From: Acidimicrobiia bacterium
Lineage (GTDB): Bacteria > Actinomycetota > Acidimicrobiia > Acidimicrobiales > Poriferisodalaceae
Assembly: GCA_012960315.1 (NCBI GenBank)
Contig: DUBN01000076.1
Coordinates: 1 to 64,000 of the forward strand
Length of the DNA: 64,000 nt
Direction of reading: 5' to 3'
Positions 25,189 to 33,040 of this stretch are shown in pieces. Within the stretch, counting starts at the first letter, position 1. Each line of letters begins with the position of its first letter. The notes below the pieces were generated by a model, which was not told where the DNA came from, ran no database searches, and worked only from the letters and a program-made list of their open reading frames with translations. The translations under genes and the position numbers were made by a program.

Positions 25189-26456
25189 CGTTGTTGACCT
25201 GGTCCTTCGAGGGCTAGTAACTCACTAATGCGAGTATTTGCGGCGTCGCTGATAGTTGCAACCGGAAGCTGATCTAGTACATCCGCGAAAAACCCTCTGA
25301 CGACCAGAGCTTCAGCTATGTCCTCGGGAACTCCGCGGCTTTCAAGGTAAAAGCGTTGGTCCTGGTCGATGGGTCCAACAGCAGAGGCATGGCTGCATCT
25401 GACATCGTTATTTTCAATTTCCAAGTTCGGTACTGATTCCGCCCAGGCCTCTTCGGAGAGCTTGAGCGTGCGGTTGGTCTGGTACGCATTTACGTCAGCG
25501 GCATCCGGTTCGATTCTGATAAGACCGGTATAGATTGCTCGACTTCGGTCGTCGAGGACACCCTTGAATAGCAAGTTCGAATTGGTGTGGGGCGCGTTGT
25601 GTCTCTGAAATGTCCTGAAGTCGTGCTGAGCGTCCGCGCGACCGAAGTAAATAGCCCTGATATCGCCAGAAGAGCCCTGGCCGGCCATTTTGATATCAAT
25701 TCTCGCTCGGGCATATTCACCGCCGAGTGCTATTTGGCTCACCGCCAAATGTGCATCTCGTTCAATCTCTGCCATTTGGGTCGCGATCTGCCAGGTACGA
25801 GGTCCGTGCTCTTGCACAGTGAGGTACTGCAGACGCCCTGCCTGATTGACTTTGAGCTCTGTTACCGGGCATACCAGTGCGTCAATATCTGGGCTCGTTT
25901 GATGTTCAACGACCGTGGCTTCTGAATTTTCTCCCAAGTCGACTAGCACTCTCGGGAACCAGGCCAGCCCACCGGTCGTGGTGTGCTGGCGTATTAGGAC
26001 CGGGCCCGCGATGACAGCGTTAGAAGCAATATGGATGACGATGGGAGCGCTGCAGTAGGCAAAGTTGTAATCAGAAAAAACATCGGGCCCCGTTTGCGTT
26101 ACCGAGCCAATCAAATTCTCAAATTCAGTTCCGTCTGTGAGCACAGTAACGGCTTCGTCATGCACAGAAATCGAGACCACTTGCCCGTCCACAATGTGAA
26201 TCACCGCTGCAGCGTTTTCATCGACTCCGTTCGTCAGGCCAAAGTCAAGTAGAGAACCACCCGGAGCCCCCAGTTCGTATTTCGAGACGTCGAGGTCGGC
26301 GATCGGGGTATATCGCCAGATTTCTTCCTCAAATGATGGCAACCCAGCTTCGTCTGCTCTTTGCGCAGCGCTGTTACGGCGCTCTAAGAAAGCCGAAGAC
26401 CCGACCGATTCGCCGCCGTTGGGGAGCTGGAAAAGGCTCGTTCGAGTAGTCGTCAC
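25185..26456 (-). CDS. sufD: SufD, Fe-S scaffold subunit
   Basis: A 423-residue SufB/SufD-family protein. The C-terminal core is clear: GDIRAIYFGRADAQHDFRTF, HTNSNLLFKGVLDDRSRAIYTG, QTNRTLKLSEEAWAESVPNLEIENNDVRCSHASAVGPI. The conserved CSHASAVG His/Cys segment is kept. GTG start at 26456 sits 14 bases below a 14-base palindrome. It is separated from sufB by three genes, whereas sufB and sufD are usually adjacent in this phylum. Confidence 0.93.
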   Translation of the reverse strand: MTTTRTSLFQLPNGGESVGSSAFLERRNSAAQRADEAGLPSFEEEIWRYTPIADLDVSKYELGAPGGSLLDFGLTNGVDENAAAVIHIVDGQVVSISVHDEAVTVLTDGTEFENLIGSVTQTGPDVFSDYNFAYCSAPIVIHIASNAVIAGPVLIRQHTTTGGLAWFPRVLVDLGENSEATVVEHQTSPDIDALVCPVTELKVNQAGRLQYLTVQEHGPRTWQIATQMAEIERDAHLAVSQIALGGEYARARIDIKMAGQGSSGDIRAIYFGRADAQHDFRTFQRHNAPHTNSNLLFKGVLDDRSRAIYTGLIRIEPDAADVNAYQTNRTLKLSEEAWAESVPNLEIENNDVRCSHASAVGPIDQDQRFYLESRGVPEDIAEALVVRGFFADVLDQLPVATISDAANTRISELLALEGPGQQR

Positions 26457-26470
26457 AACTCATAATTCTA

Positions 26471-26484
26471 CCTATCTAGATAGG
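26471..26484. promoter_or_regulatory. Perfect palindrome before sufD, possible SUF operator
   Basis: CCTATCTAGATAGG is a 14-base perfect palindrome 14 bases before the sufD GTG. It shares the core CTATC-N2-GATAG with the sufB palindrome but lacks the outer CCA/TGG arms. It may be a weaker binding site allowing sufD-Rieske-sufC to be regulated separately from the inserted lyase genes. Confidence 0.45.
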
Positions 26485-26511
26485 AGAAATCCCCTGAACT
26501 GGGGCAGTCAG

Positions 26512-26892
26512 TCAGCGCTTCTTACCTTTCTTTCGCTTCTTCGCGCGGTTTTTCTTACCCATGCGAGGTCCGCGGCGGCCCTTGGAAAGCCGTTCAGTTT
26601 CAATTTCTAACATGATGTCGGGGCCGGCTGAGTTCACGATGTCCTCGGCAGCGTCCAGTAACGCGGCTATGGAATCATCTTCGCCCAGACTGTCCGGCTC
26701 CTCAGCAAAGTCTCGCACTCCCAAGGTTCCATGACTCCAACCAGCATCGAGCCTTCGCGGGGAGTATTCGGGGCAACTTTCAGGGCAACGCCACGGCGCT
26801 TCCGGCGCGAGATCAAGATTACATTTTCTGACTGTTTCGCCATTCGCGTAGGATCGGGTCTCGTAATGACGGCAGTTCGTCCGCATCGGCAT
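26512..26892 (-). CDS. Hypothetical protein with four-Cys head and Lys-rich tail
   Basis: A 126-residue protein of unknown family. The N-terminal part has Cys7, Cys24, Cys36 and Cys40 (NCRHYETRSY, RKCNLDL, WRCPESCPEY), a spacing able to bind zinc or an iron-sulfur cluster. The middle is acidic (AEEPDSLGEDDSIAALLDAAEDI). The end is strongly basic (RMGKKNRAKKRKKGKKR), suggesting nucleic-acid contact. It lies in the SUF unit with gaps of about 55 bases on both sides. Start at the first ATG; a second ATG is two codons on. Confidence 0.75.
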   Translation of the reverse strand: MPMRTNCRHYETRSYANGETVRKCNLDLAPEAPWRCPESCPEYSPRRLDAGWSHGTLGVRDFAEEPDSLGEDDSIAALLDAAEDIVNSAGPDIMLEIETERLSKGRRGPRMGKKNRAKKRKKGKKR

Positions 26893-26948
26893 GCAGGTAT
26901 TGTCGCGCTTCTCGCCCGGTTACACGAGTTCATGGCTCATTTAGTGGG

Positions 26949-27815
26949 CTATAGCGCGGCGATCGCCTCCGCTATTGCCAGGGCCCGGCGAGCCTCATCA
27001 ACGTGCAGGTTTTCAATCATTTTCCCGTTAACCGTCAAAACTCCACGTCCGTCTTTTTCGGCTGCTTCAAATTCTTCAATCACTTGTCGGTGAAAGTCGA
27101 GTTCATCCATACTTGGCGAAAAAATTTTGTTGGTCGGGGCCACTTGATTCGGGTGGATCAGGGTTTTGCCGTCAAAACCCATTTGCGCGCCCTGGAGACA
27201 CACGGACGAGAACCCAGTTTCATCTTTTATGTCGTTATAGACACCGTCAAGGATTCCTATGTCCGCCGCCCTCGCTGAGAGAAGGCACTTGGCAAGGTAT
27301 GGCAGTAGGGCATGGCGGTCAGGTGTAATCGTTGCTCGTAACTCCTTCGCCATGTCGTTGGTACCCATGACCATGACCGCTATTCGTTCATGTCCAGCAA
27401 TTTGATCGACTTTCAAAATTCCGGAAGGCGTTTCAACCATTGCCCATATTCGAGTTGAAGCCGGTGCTCCTCCCTTGTCTAAGAGAGCGGAAACGTGGTC
27501 AAGGTAATCGGGTCCGTCGACTTTGGGTATTACAACCGCTGCGGGAGCGGCAGCGGCAGCGGCTAGAACATCGTCAGTTCCCCACGGGGTATCAAGTCCG
27601 TTGCAACGAATCGTTAATTCGCGATGTCCATATTCCGATGAGGATGCTGCGGCGCAGGCTTGGTCACGCGCCAACTCCTTGTTCTCCGGCGATACCGCAT
27701 CTTCCAAATCAAAGATCAACGCATCGGCCTCCAAATTTTTCGCCTTTTCGAGGGCGCGTTCGTTGGCCGCTGGCATGTAAAGGACCGAGCGCCTGGGGCG
27801 GTAGTTAACACTCAT
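26949..27815 (-). CDS. CoA-ester lyase/thioesterase of the CitE-HpcH family
   Basis: A 288-residue TIM-barrel protein. Motifs: RSVLYMPAANERALEKAKNLEADALIFDLEDAVSPENK (with the metal-site Glu and Asp nearby), IPKVDGPDYLD, AMVETPSGIL, GTNDMAKELRA and DGKTLIHPNQVAPTN. It resembles (3S)-malyl-CoA thioesterase (Mcl2) of the ethylmalonyl-CoA pathway, or the related citryl/malyl-CoA lyases; the exact substrate cannot be fixed. It follows the other lyase by 38 bases on the same strand and both sit between sufB and sufD. Confidence 0.85.
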   Translation of the reverse strand: MSVNYRPRRSVLYMPAANERALEKAKNLEADALIFDLEDAVSPENKELARDQACAAASSSEYGHRELTIRCNGLDTPWGTDDVLAAAAAAPAAVVIPKVDGPDYLDHVSALLDKGGAPASTRIWAMVETPSGILKVDQIAGHERIAVMVMGTNDMAKELRATITPDRHALLPYLAKCLLSARAADIGILDGVYNDIKDETGFSSVCLQGAQMGFDGKTLIHPNQVAPTNKIFSPSMDELDFHRQVIEEFEAAEKDGRGVLTVNGKMIENLHVDEARRALAIAEAIAAL

Positions 27816-27853
27816 CTACTTCTCCTGAATTTGAGCGGTTCTGGTCGTGTCCG

Positions 27854-28909
27854 TCAGAACCCGTAACTACTTGCGAGATCGGGATCTTTAGCGGCTAGTT
27901 CACGTGCAAGATTGACCACTACATGACACTGTTTGACTGTCGCGTCGTCTTGCATTTTTCCGTCGATCATCCCCGCGCCGGTTCCGTCGCCCATCTCGTC
28001 AATCACCCTGATGGCCCATTCGACTTCTGAGGGTTCAGGGCTGAAAACTTTTTTGGCTATATCAATTTGCACTGGGTGCAGGCTCCAAGCGCCGACACAA
28101 CCAAGTAAATACGCGTTACGAAATTGGTCCTCGCACGCGACCGTGTCTGCGATGTCTCCGAACGGGCCGTAGTACGGCAAGATTCCGTAGGTCCCACAGG
28201 CGTCAACCATTCGAGAGAGGGTGTAATGCCAGAGGTCTTGCTGATAGACCGCTCGGTCAGAATCATCTCGGCCTTCTTCAGGGTCTTGCCGCACCAAGTA
28301 GCCAGGATGGCCGCCACCTACCCTCGTGGTTTTCATACGTCGATCTGCTGCGAGGTCAGCGGGTCCGAGTGAAAGACCTTGCATGCGCGGACTTGCGCCA
28401 CAGATCTCTTCGACATTGGCGACTCCCTGTGCTGTTTCGAGGATCGCGTGCACAAGAATCGGGCGATCTAATCGTGCTCGGGCCTCAAGTTGGGCCAGCA
28501 ACTGATCTACGAAATGAATGTCTTCTCGCCCTTCGACTTTGGGAACCATTACGACGTCGAGTTTGTCGCCGATTTCGCTGACCAAAGTCATGAGGTCATC
28601 TAGAAACCACGGCGAATCAAGACTGTTAACGCGAGTCCAAAGCTGCGTCTCTCCACTTGTCCAGTTGCGTCCTACCTCAACTAATCCCGCTCGTGCAGCT
28701 TCTTTATTATCTACAGCAACTGCATCCTCAAGATTGCCGAGCAACACGTCAACAGTAGGAGCGATGCCTGCGACTTTTGCTCGCATTTTTTCATTTGATG
28801 GATCAAAGAAATGAATCATACGCGAGGGCCGAAATGGAATTTCTTTGAGCGGCTCGGGCGCACCGAGCGCTAACGGTGAGAAAAAGTTCTTCGGTGTGCG
28901 CACGAACAA
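27854..28909 (-). CDS. mcl: Malyl-CoA/beta-methylmalyl-CoA lyase-like enzyme (Mcl1-like)
   Basis: A 351-residue CoA-ester lyase. Family motifs: [19 protein letters not shown] (phosphate/Mg region), [62 protein letters not shown] and [17 protein letters not shown]. This matches the larger malyl-CoA lyase type that splits malyl-CoA or beta-methylmalyl-CoA into glyoxylate and acetyl- or propionyl-CoA. An N-terminal stretch of about 25 residues precedes the usual start and may be extra. Lies 93 bases after sufB on the same strand. Confidence 0.85.
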   Translation of the reverse strand: MFVRTPKNFFSPLALGAPEPLKEIPFRPSRMIHFFDPSNEKMRAKVAGIAPTVDVLLGNLEDAVAVDNKEAARAGLVEVGRNWTSGETQLWTRVNSLDSPWFLDDLMTLVSEIGDKLDVVMVPKVEGREDIHFVDQLLAQLEARARLDRPILVHAILETAQGVANVEEICGASPRMQGLSLGPADLAADRRMKTTRVGGGHPGYLVRQDPEEGRDDSDRAVYQQDLWHYTLSRMVDACGTYGILPYYGPFGDIADTVACEDQFRNAYLLGCVGAWSLHPVQIDIAKKVFSPEPSEVEWAIRVIDEMGDGTGAGMIDGKMQDDATVKQCHVVVNLARELAAKDPDLASSYGF

Positions 28910-29002
28910 AACCTCCGGTGTAGCGGCGGCTGACCAAAGTCGCGATGATTAACCTGATCGCCACCTTCTTTTATATCGTCGCAAAGAGCTCACCGTTGAC
29001 AA

Positions 29003-30412
29003 TTAGCCGACAGATCCTTCCATCTGTAGTTCGATAAGTCGGCTCCACTCCACGGCATATTCCATCGGCAAAGTTTTAGTTACCGGTTCGATGAAGCCGT
29101 TGACAACCAGCCCCATCGCCTGTTCCTCGGAAAGTCCACGACTCATCAAGTAGAACAGTTGGTCATCTGCAACCTTCGACACGGTCGCTTCGTGACCGAT
29201 CTCTGCGTCGCGGGCACCGATTTCTTGGTAAGGGTAGGTATCCGAGCGGCTATCTTCATCGAGCAACAAGGCGTCACATTGAACATGTGATCGGCAGTTA
29301 TCCATGCCTTCTTCGACTCGCACCAAACCACGGTAGGTCGTTCTACCCCCGTCCTTGGAAATTGATTTCGACACAATTTTCGAAGTGGTCTCGGGAGCCG
29401 CGTGAACCATTTTCGCTCCGGCATCTTGATGTTGGCCTTCGCCTGCGTACGCGACGGATAGTACTTCGCCTGATGCTTTTGGTCCCATGAGATACACGGC
29501 TGGATATTTCATCGTCAGACGGGATCCGATGTTGCCATCGATCCATTCGACGTGCGCTTCCTCATAGGCGGCGGCGCGCTTGGTAACAAGGTTGAACACA
29601 TTGTTCGACCAGTTTTGAATCGTCGTGTATGTGATGCGTGCGCCGGGGAGCGCAACAAGTTCAACTACTGCTGAGTGCAGCGAGTCAGTGGTGTAGACCG
29701 GTGCCGAACATCCTTCGATGTAGTGAACCGTTGCGCCCTCATCGGCGATGATCAAGGTACGTTCGAACTGACCCATATTCTCCGCGTTGATGCGAAAATA
29801 CGCTTGCAGCGGCATCTCAACTTCCACGCCAGGTGGGACGTAGATGAACGAGCCACCAGACCAAACAGCTGAGTTAAGAGCGGAGAATTTGTTGTCCCCA
29901 GGGGGGATGAGGGTCGCGAAATATTTCTGGATGAGCTCGGGCTGTTCGCGCACTGCTGAGTCCATGTCAGAGAAGATGACGCCTTGGGCTTCTAAGTCTT
30001 CGCGATTTCGGTGGTACACGACCTCTGACTCGTATTGGGCAGTCACACCAGCTAGGTATTTACGTTCTGCCTCGGGTATGCCGAGTTTTTCATAGGTCTC
30101 CTTAACCGAATCCGGCAGTTCTTCCCAAGCGTCGACCTGTCCTTCCGTGGGTTTGATGTAGTAGTAGATGTTGTCGAAATCAATACCAGAGGTGTCGCCG
30201 CCCCAGTTGGGCATTGGTTTGCTCTGAAAAATTTTGTAGGACCGTAGGCGGAAGTCGAGCATCCACTCAGGTTCCTTCTTCATAAACGACATCTCTCGGA
30301 TGATGTCTTCGTTCAAGCCCCTTTTAGGCTTGAATACATAATCCTCTTCGTCACTCCAACCCAGTTCGTATTTGCCTAGATCGATTGCGACATTTGGTTC
30401 GGTGTCAGTCAC
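29003..30412 (-). CDS. sufB: SufB, Fe-S scaffold subunit
   Basis: A 469-residue scaffold on which [4Fe-4S] clusters form. Typical parts: [69 protein letters not shown], the Cys-bearing [15 protein letters not shown], and [22 protein letters not shown] start at 30412 with GGGAG nearby. A long palindrome lies 20 bases upstream. It is first in the minus-strand unit sufB-mcl-mcl-hypothetical-sufD-Rieske-sufC. Confidence 0.96.
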   Translation of the reverse strand: MTDTEPNVAIDLGKYELGWSDEEDYVFKPKRGLNEDIIREMSFMKKEPEWMLDFRLRSYKIFQSKPMPNWGGDTSGIDFDNIYYYIKPTEGQVDAWEELPDSVKETYEKLGIPEAERKYLAGVTAQYESEVVYHRNREDLEAQGVIFSDMDSAVREQPELIQKYFATLIPPGDNKFSALNSAVWSGGSFIYVPPGVEVEMPLQAYFRINAENMGQFERTLIIADEGATVHYIEGCSAPVYTTDSLHSAVVELVALPGARITYTTIQNWSNNVFNLVTKRAAAYEEAHVEWIDGNIGSRLTMKYPAVYLMGPKASGEVLSVAYAGEGQHQDAGAKMVHAAPETTSKIVSKSISKDGGRTTYRGLVRVEEGMDNCRSHVQCDALLLDEDSRSDTYPYQEIGARDAEIGHEATVSKVADDQLFYLMSRGLSEEQAMGLVVNGFIEPVTKTLPMEYAVEWSRLIELQMEGSVG

Positions 30413-30431
30413 GAAGACTCCCGTGTAAAGG

Positions 30432-30459
30432 AATTACCACTATCAGGATAGTGGTAATT
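30432..30459. promoter_or_regulatory. Perfect 12-bp-arm palindrome, putative SUF operator
   Basis: AATTACCACTAT and ATAGTGGTAATT are perfect twelve-base arms around CAGG. It starts 20 bases before the sufB GTG and overlaps the last six codons of the upstream gene (stop at 30443). The pattern resembles Rrf2/IscR-type or SufR-type operators in size and symmetry but I cannot match it to a published consensus. Lack of a T run argues against its being only a terminator, though it may also weaken read-through from the upstream gene. Confidence 0.68.
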
Positions 30460-31492
30460 GTATTCCGGTCCCACTACGTGCGCCTGACCAGGAATCAGCA
30501 TCATCGATATGGAGATAACCCGGTACCTGATTGTGGGGTGTATCTAGATACACCTTCGCCTCTGGGGCTTGTGCGAACCGCCCATGGCTCCACCGAACTT
30601 CGACGTGCCCGTCGACGTTGGTCTCTACTGCGGCTTCGTGGTCGCGAACGGTGGCGCGCCACCCGACCTTTGGTTGGCCGGCTTCTTCGCCCCACATTTC
30701 TAGGTCACGGAATTCGAAACGACGACGCCAATCCCAAGGCGTCGTTACTAAAAGCCTGAGTGATCGATCTTTCGCCGATCCCAGTACGTAATAGGGGGCC
30801 GGGCCGATGCGTAACAACCGCCAAAGAAGGGCTTCTCTCTGACGTTTAGTAGCCACTGATTTGCGCCACTGGTTAGCGGTAACGCGGCCGACTTCGGCAG
30901 CTAACTCGCGGTAGGCCACAGCGCACTTAGCACTCCACTCGTTTTCGGCCAGAACAGTTTTGAGTTTGGTTCGGTGATGTTTTGCTAAATCACCCACAAA
31001 GGGCGGCAAATCAGAGTCCGTGTCTATCTCAGCCCGAACCGCTGCGTACAGCGCTTGGTGCTGTTCGGGAGCGGCGTGGTCATACCAGTCCCCCACATCC
31101 CGGCTTGCTGCGAAAAGGTTCGACGGAGCCGCGTTCAGTAAAATTTTGGACGAATATTTACAGGAGATCAGGTACACGTGGTCGACCCGCAGATCAATCG
31201 GCAGCTGGTCGTGGCCAGGACTTCGATGACTACCCTTCCACTCGATTATCAGCGGAGGACGGCCCCTCAATCCGTCGCGGGCTTGCAGGAAAACTTGGCC
31301 GTTTCGGTACGCTCCAGCGAAATCGACGCGATGAAGTGATTCGTCGACGGCTTTGGCGAACTGTTCCCAGACGCTTTCGGTCACGTCAACGAATTGTTCG
31401 GGAAGCCGGCTTACAGCTTCGGTCGGGCTGTCATATCCGAGCATTCCCAGGCCCGTCGCGAGTTCGGTAATTTCGGTGCGAACGGAAGCCAA
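30443..31492 (-). CDS. Unrecognised 349-aa protein, possibly nuclease-like
   Basis: A soluble protein with no sure family. The middle part has PPLIIEWKGSHRS followed by IDLRVDHVYLISCKYSSKIL; the E-x-K and following D/CK pattern recalls PD-(D/E)xK nuclease cores but is too weak to assign. Later it is helical and charged (KHHRTKLKTVLAENEWS, KRQREALLWRLL), and the C-terminal third is beta-rich with Trp (TTPWDWRRRFEF, VGWRATVRDHEA, VEVRWSHGRFAQAPEAKVYL). Its last codons lie within the sufB palindrome. The F420-type oxidoreductase is four bases upstream, same strand. Confidence 0.75.
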   Translation of the reverse strand: MASVRTEITELATGLGMLGYDSPTEAVSRLPEQFVDVTESVWEQFAKAVDESLHRVDFAGAYRNGQVFLQARDGLRGRPPLIIEWKGSHRSPGHDQLPIDLRVDHVYLISCKYSSKILLNAAPSNLFAASRDVGDWYDHAAPEQHQALYAAVRAEIDTDSDLPPFVGDLAKHHRTKLKTVLAENEWSAKCAVAYRELAAEVGRVTANQWRKSVATKRQREALLWRLLRIGPAPYYVLGSAKDRSLRLLVTTPWDWRRRFEFRDLEMWGEEAGQPKVGWRATVRDHEAAVETNVDGHVEVRWSHGRFAQAPEAKVYLDTPHNQVPGYLHIDDADSWSGARSGTGIQLPLS

Positions 31493-31496
31493 CGTT

Positions 31497-32387
31497 TCAG
31501 CCGATCAGCACCGGGGCAAGAGTTCGCCATCCGTCAGCGACCTGGTTGGGTTCTTCGGTAAGAACTTGCACGCACACGTGATCGGCTCCCGCGTCGAAGT
31601 GTGCCTGAACCCGAGCGCGGATCGAGTCCATCGTTCCCCACACGACCACCGCATCCACGACATTATTGGAGAGATTCTCGATATCCCCAGCCTCGTAACC
31701 AAGACGTATGAGATTGTTCGCGTAGTTCGGAAGCGCCGTGTAGGTCTTCATGTGTTGACGCGCTATCGATCGCGCCGTGTCAGGGTCTTCTTCAATGACA
31801 ATCATTTGCTCGGGGTATAGCAGAGCATCTGGACCCATAACCGATCGAGCAAACTCCGTGTGCTCGGGAGGAACGAAATATGGGTGCGCACCAGCGGTCT
31901 CAGATGCCGCCAGTTCGAGCATCTTGGGGCCTAGGGCAGCGAGCACTATCTCGGGAAGCTCATTGGGACCCACCGCCATAAAGCGGGCTTTATGCATTAA
32001 CGAGAGGTATTCGCGCATGTAGGTAAGCGGTTTGGAATAGTCGTGCTTTCGGACCCACTCAACTAGATGAAGGTGACTGACTCCCAGCCCAAGTAAGAAT
32101 CTTCCCGGGTGTGCTTCTTCAATACTTCGCTGAGCATTCGCCATGGTCATGGCGTCGCGCGCATAAATGTTCGCGATACCCGTAGCGATCTTCACGTTCG
32201 TCGTATTTTCGAGGACCCGCATTGCCGTGACGAAGGGGTCACGGCCAACAGCTTCGGGGATCCAGATCGTTTGAAAGCCAAGTTCAGCAGCCTCAGCGCA
32301 CAGTTCATTTGCCGCTGACGAGGGCATGCTGTCAAGCACGCCTGTCCAAAGACCAACTCTCCCTAAATCAACCGACGCATTCGCCAT
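31497..32387 (-). CDS. LLM-class (F420-type) oxidoreductase
   Basis: A 296-residue luciferase-like TIM barrel. It begins LGRVGLWTGVLDSMPSS and has LGFQTIWIPEAVGRDPF, NVKIATGIANIYARDAMTMANAQRSIEEAHPGRFLLGLGVSH and WGTMDSIRARVQAHFDAGADHVCVQVL, the features of the F420-dependent subgroup in actinobacteria. Substrate unknown. Its stop is next to the start of the unrecognised 349-residue gene. One of four LLM enzymes in this window. Confidence 0.88.
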   Translation of the reverse strand: MANASVDLGRVGLWTGVLDSMPSSAANELCAEAAELGFQTIWIPEAVGRDPFVTAMRVLENTTNVKIATGIANIYARDAMTMANAQRSIEEAHPGRFLLGLGVSHLHLVEWVRKHDYSKPLTYMREYLSLMHKARFMAVGPNELPEIVLAALGPKMLELAASETAGAHPYFVPPEHTEFARSVMGPDALLYPEQMIVIEEDPDTARSIARQHMKTYTALPNYANNLIRLGYEAGDIENLSNNVVDAVVVWGTMDSIRARVQAHFDAGADHVCVQVLTEEPNQVADGWRTLAPVLIG

Positions 32388-32418
32388 GCGCTGACCCTAG
32401 GGCATCGAACGCTGCTTC

Positions 32419-32943
32419 TCATTCGATAAGACGCAAGTGCTCCCGAAAGGTGCTCCCGCGCTGGATATATTTTTCAATGCCCGGCAAGATCAGCGGATTA
32501 GTGTCAACACCTTCTCGTATTTTCGCTGGAGTTCCTAAGGCCATCGAACCCGGGGGTACGTGCATACCTCCTGGGATTACTGCGCCAGCCCCAACTAGCG
32601 CCCGAGCACCGATAACTGCTTCATGGAGAACAATCGCTCCGCTTCCCACCAACGCCTCATCCTCTATCGTGCATCCTTCTAAATGAGCTAAGTGCCCGAT
32701 TGTGCAGCGACGCCCAACCACGGTCGAGAACTCGTCTGTCACGTGCAAAACAGCATTGTCCTGGACCGAACTTTCTTCACCAATGACGATGGTGTTGTCG
32801 TCGCCACGAAGTACCGCCCCCGACCAAATGGTGGCGCGAGCGCCGACTCGGACACGTCCGATCAGCACTGCTTCGGGCATCACCCACGCATCGGGGTGGA
32901 TTTCAGGTTGATGTTCGCCTAGCGCATAGATCGGCATGTTCAT
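32419..32943 (-). CDS. Gamma-carbonic-anhydrase-family hexapeptide-repeat protein
   Basis: A 174-residue left-handed beta-helix protein. Hexapeptide turns run from PEAVLIGRVRVGARATIWSG through GSGAIVLHEAVIGARALVGA. The Zn-binding region has VQDNAVLHV, TIGHLAHLEGC with two His, giving the three-His set of gamma carbonic anhydrases. Many such proteins are scaffolds or acyltransferase relatives, so anhydrase activity is likely but not certain. Two ATGs (32943, 32937) open MNMPIYAL; the longer frame to 32976 is not conserved in kind. Confidence 0.88.
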   Translation of the reverse strand: MNMPIYALGEHQPEIHPDAWVMPEAVLIGRVRVGARATIWSGAVLRGDDNTIVIGEESSVQDNAVLHVTDEFSTVVGRRCTIGHLAHLEGCTIEDEALVGSGAIVLHEAVIGARALVGAGAVIPGGMHVPPGSMALGTPAKIREGVDTNPLILPGIEKYIQRGSTFREHLRLIE

Positions 32944-33040
32944 CCTCAGTCGATCACGTGGGACAGCAACCAGCAAACTACAGGGCAGAAACGCTATCTA
33001 CGCTGAGTTCCGATGGTTCTAGGCCGCTAACGTCCAGCCG

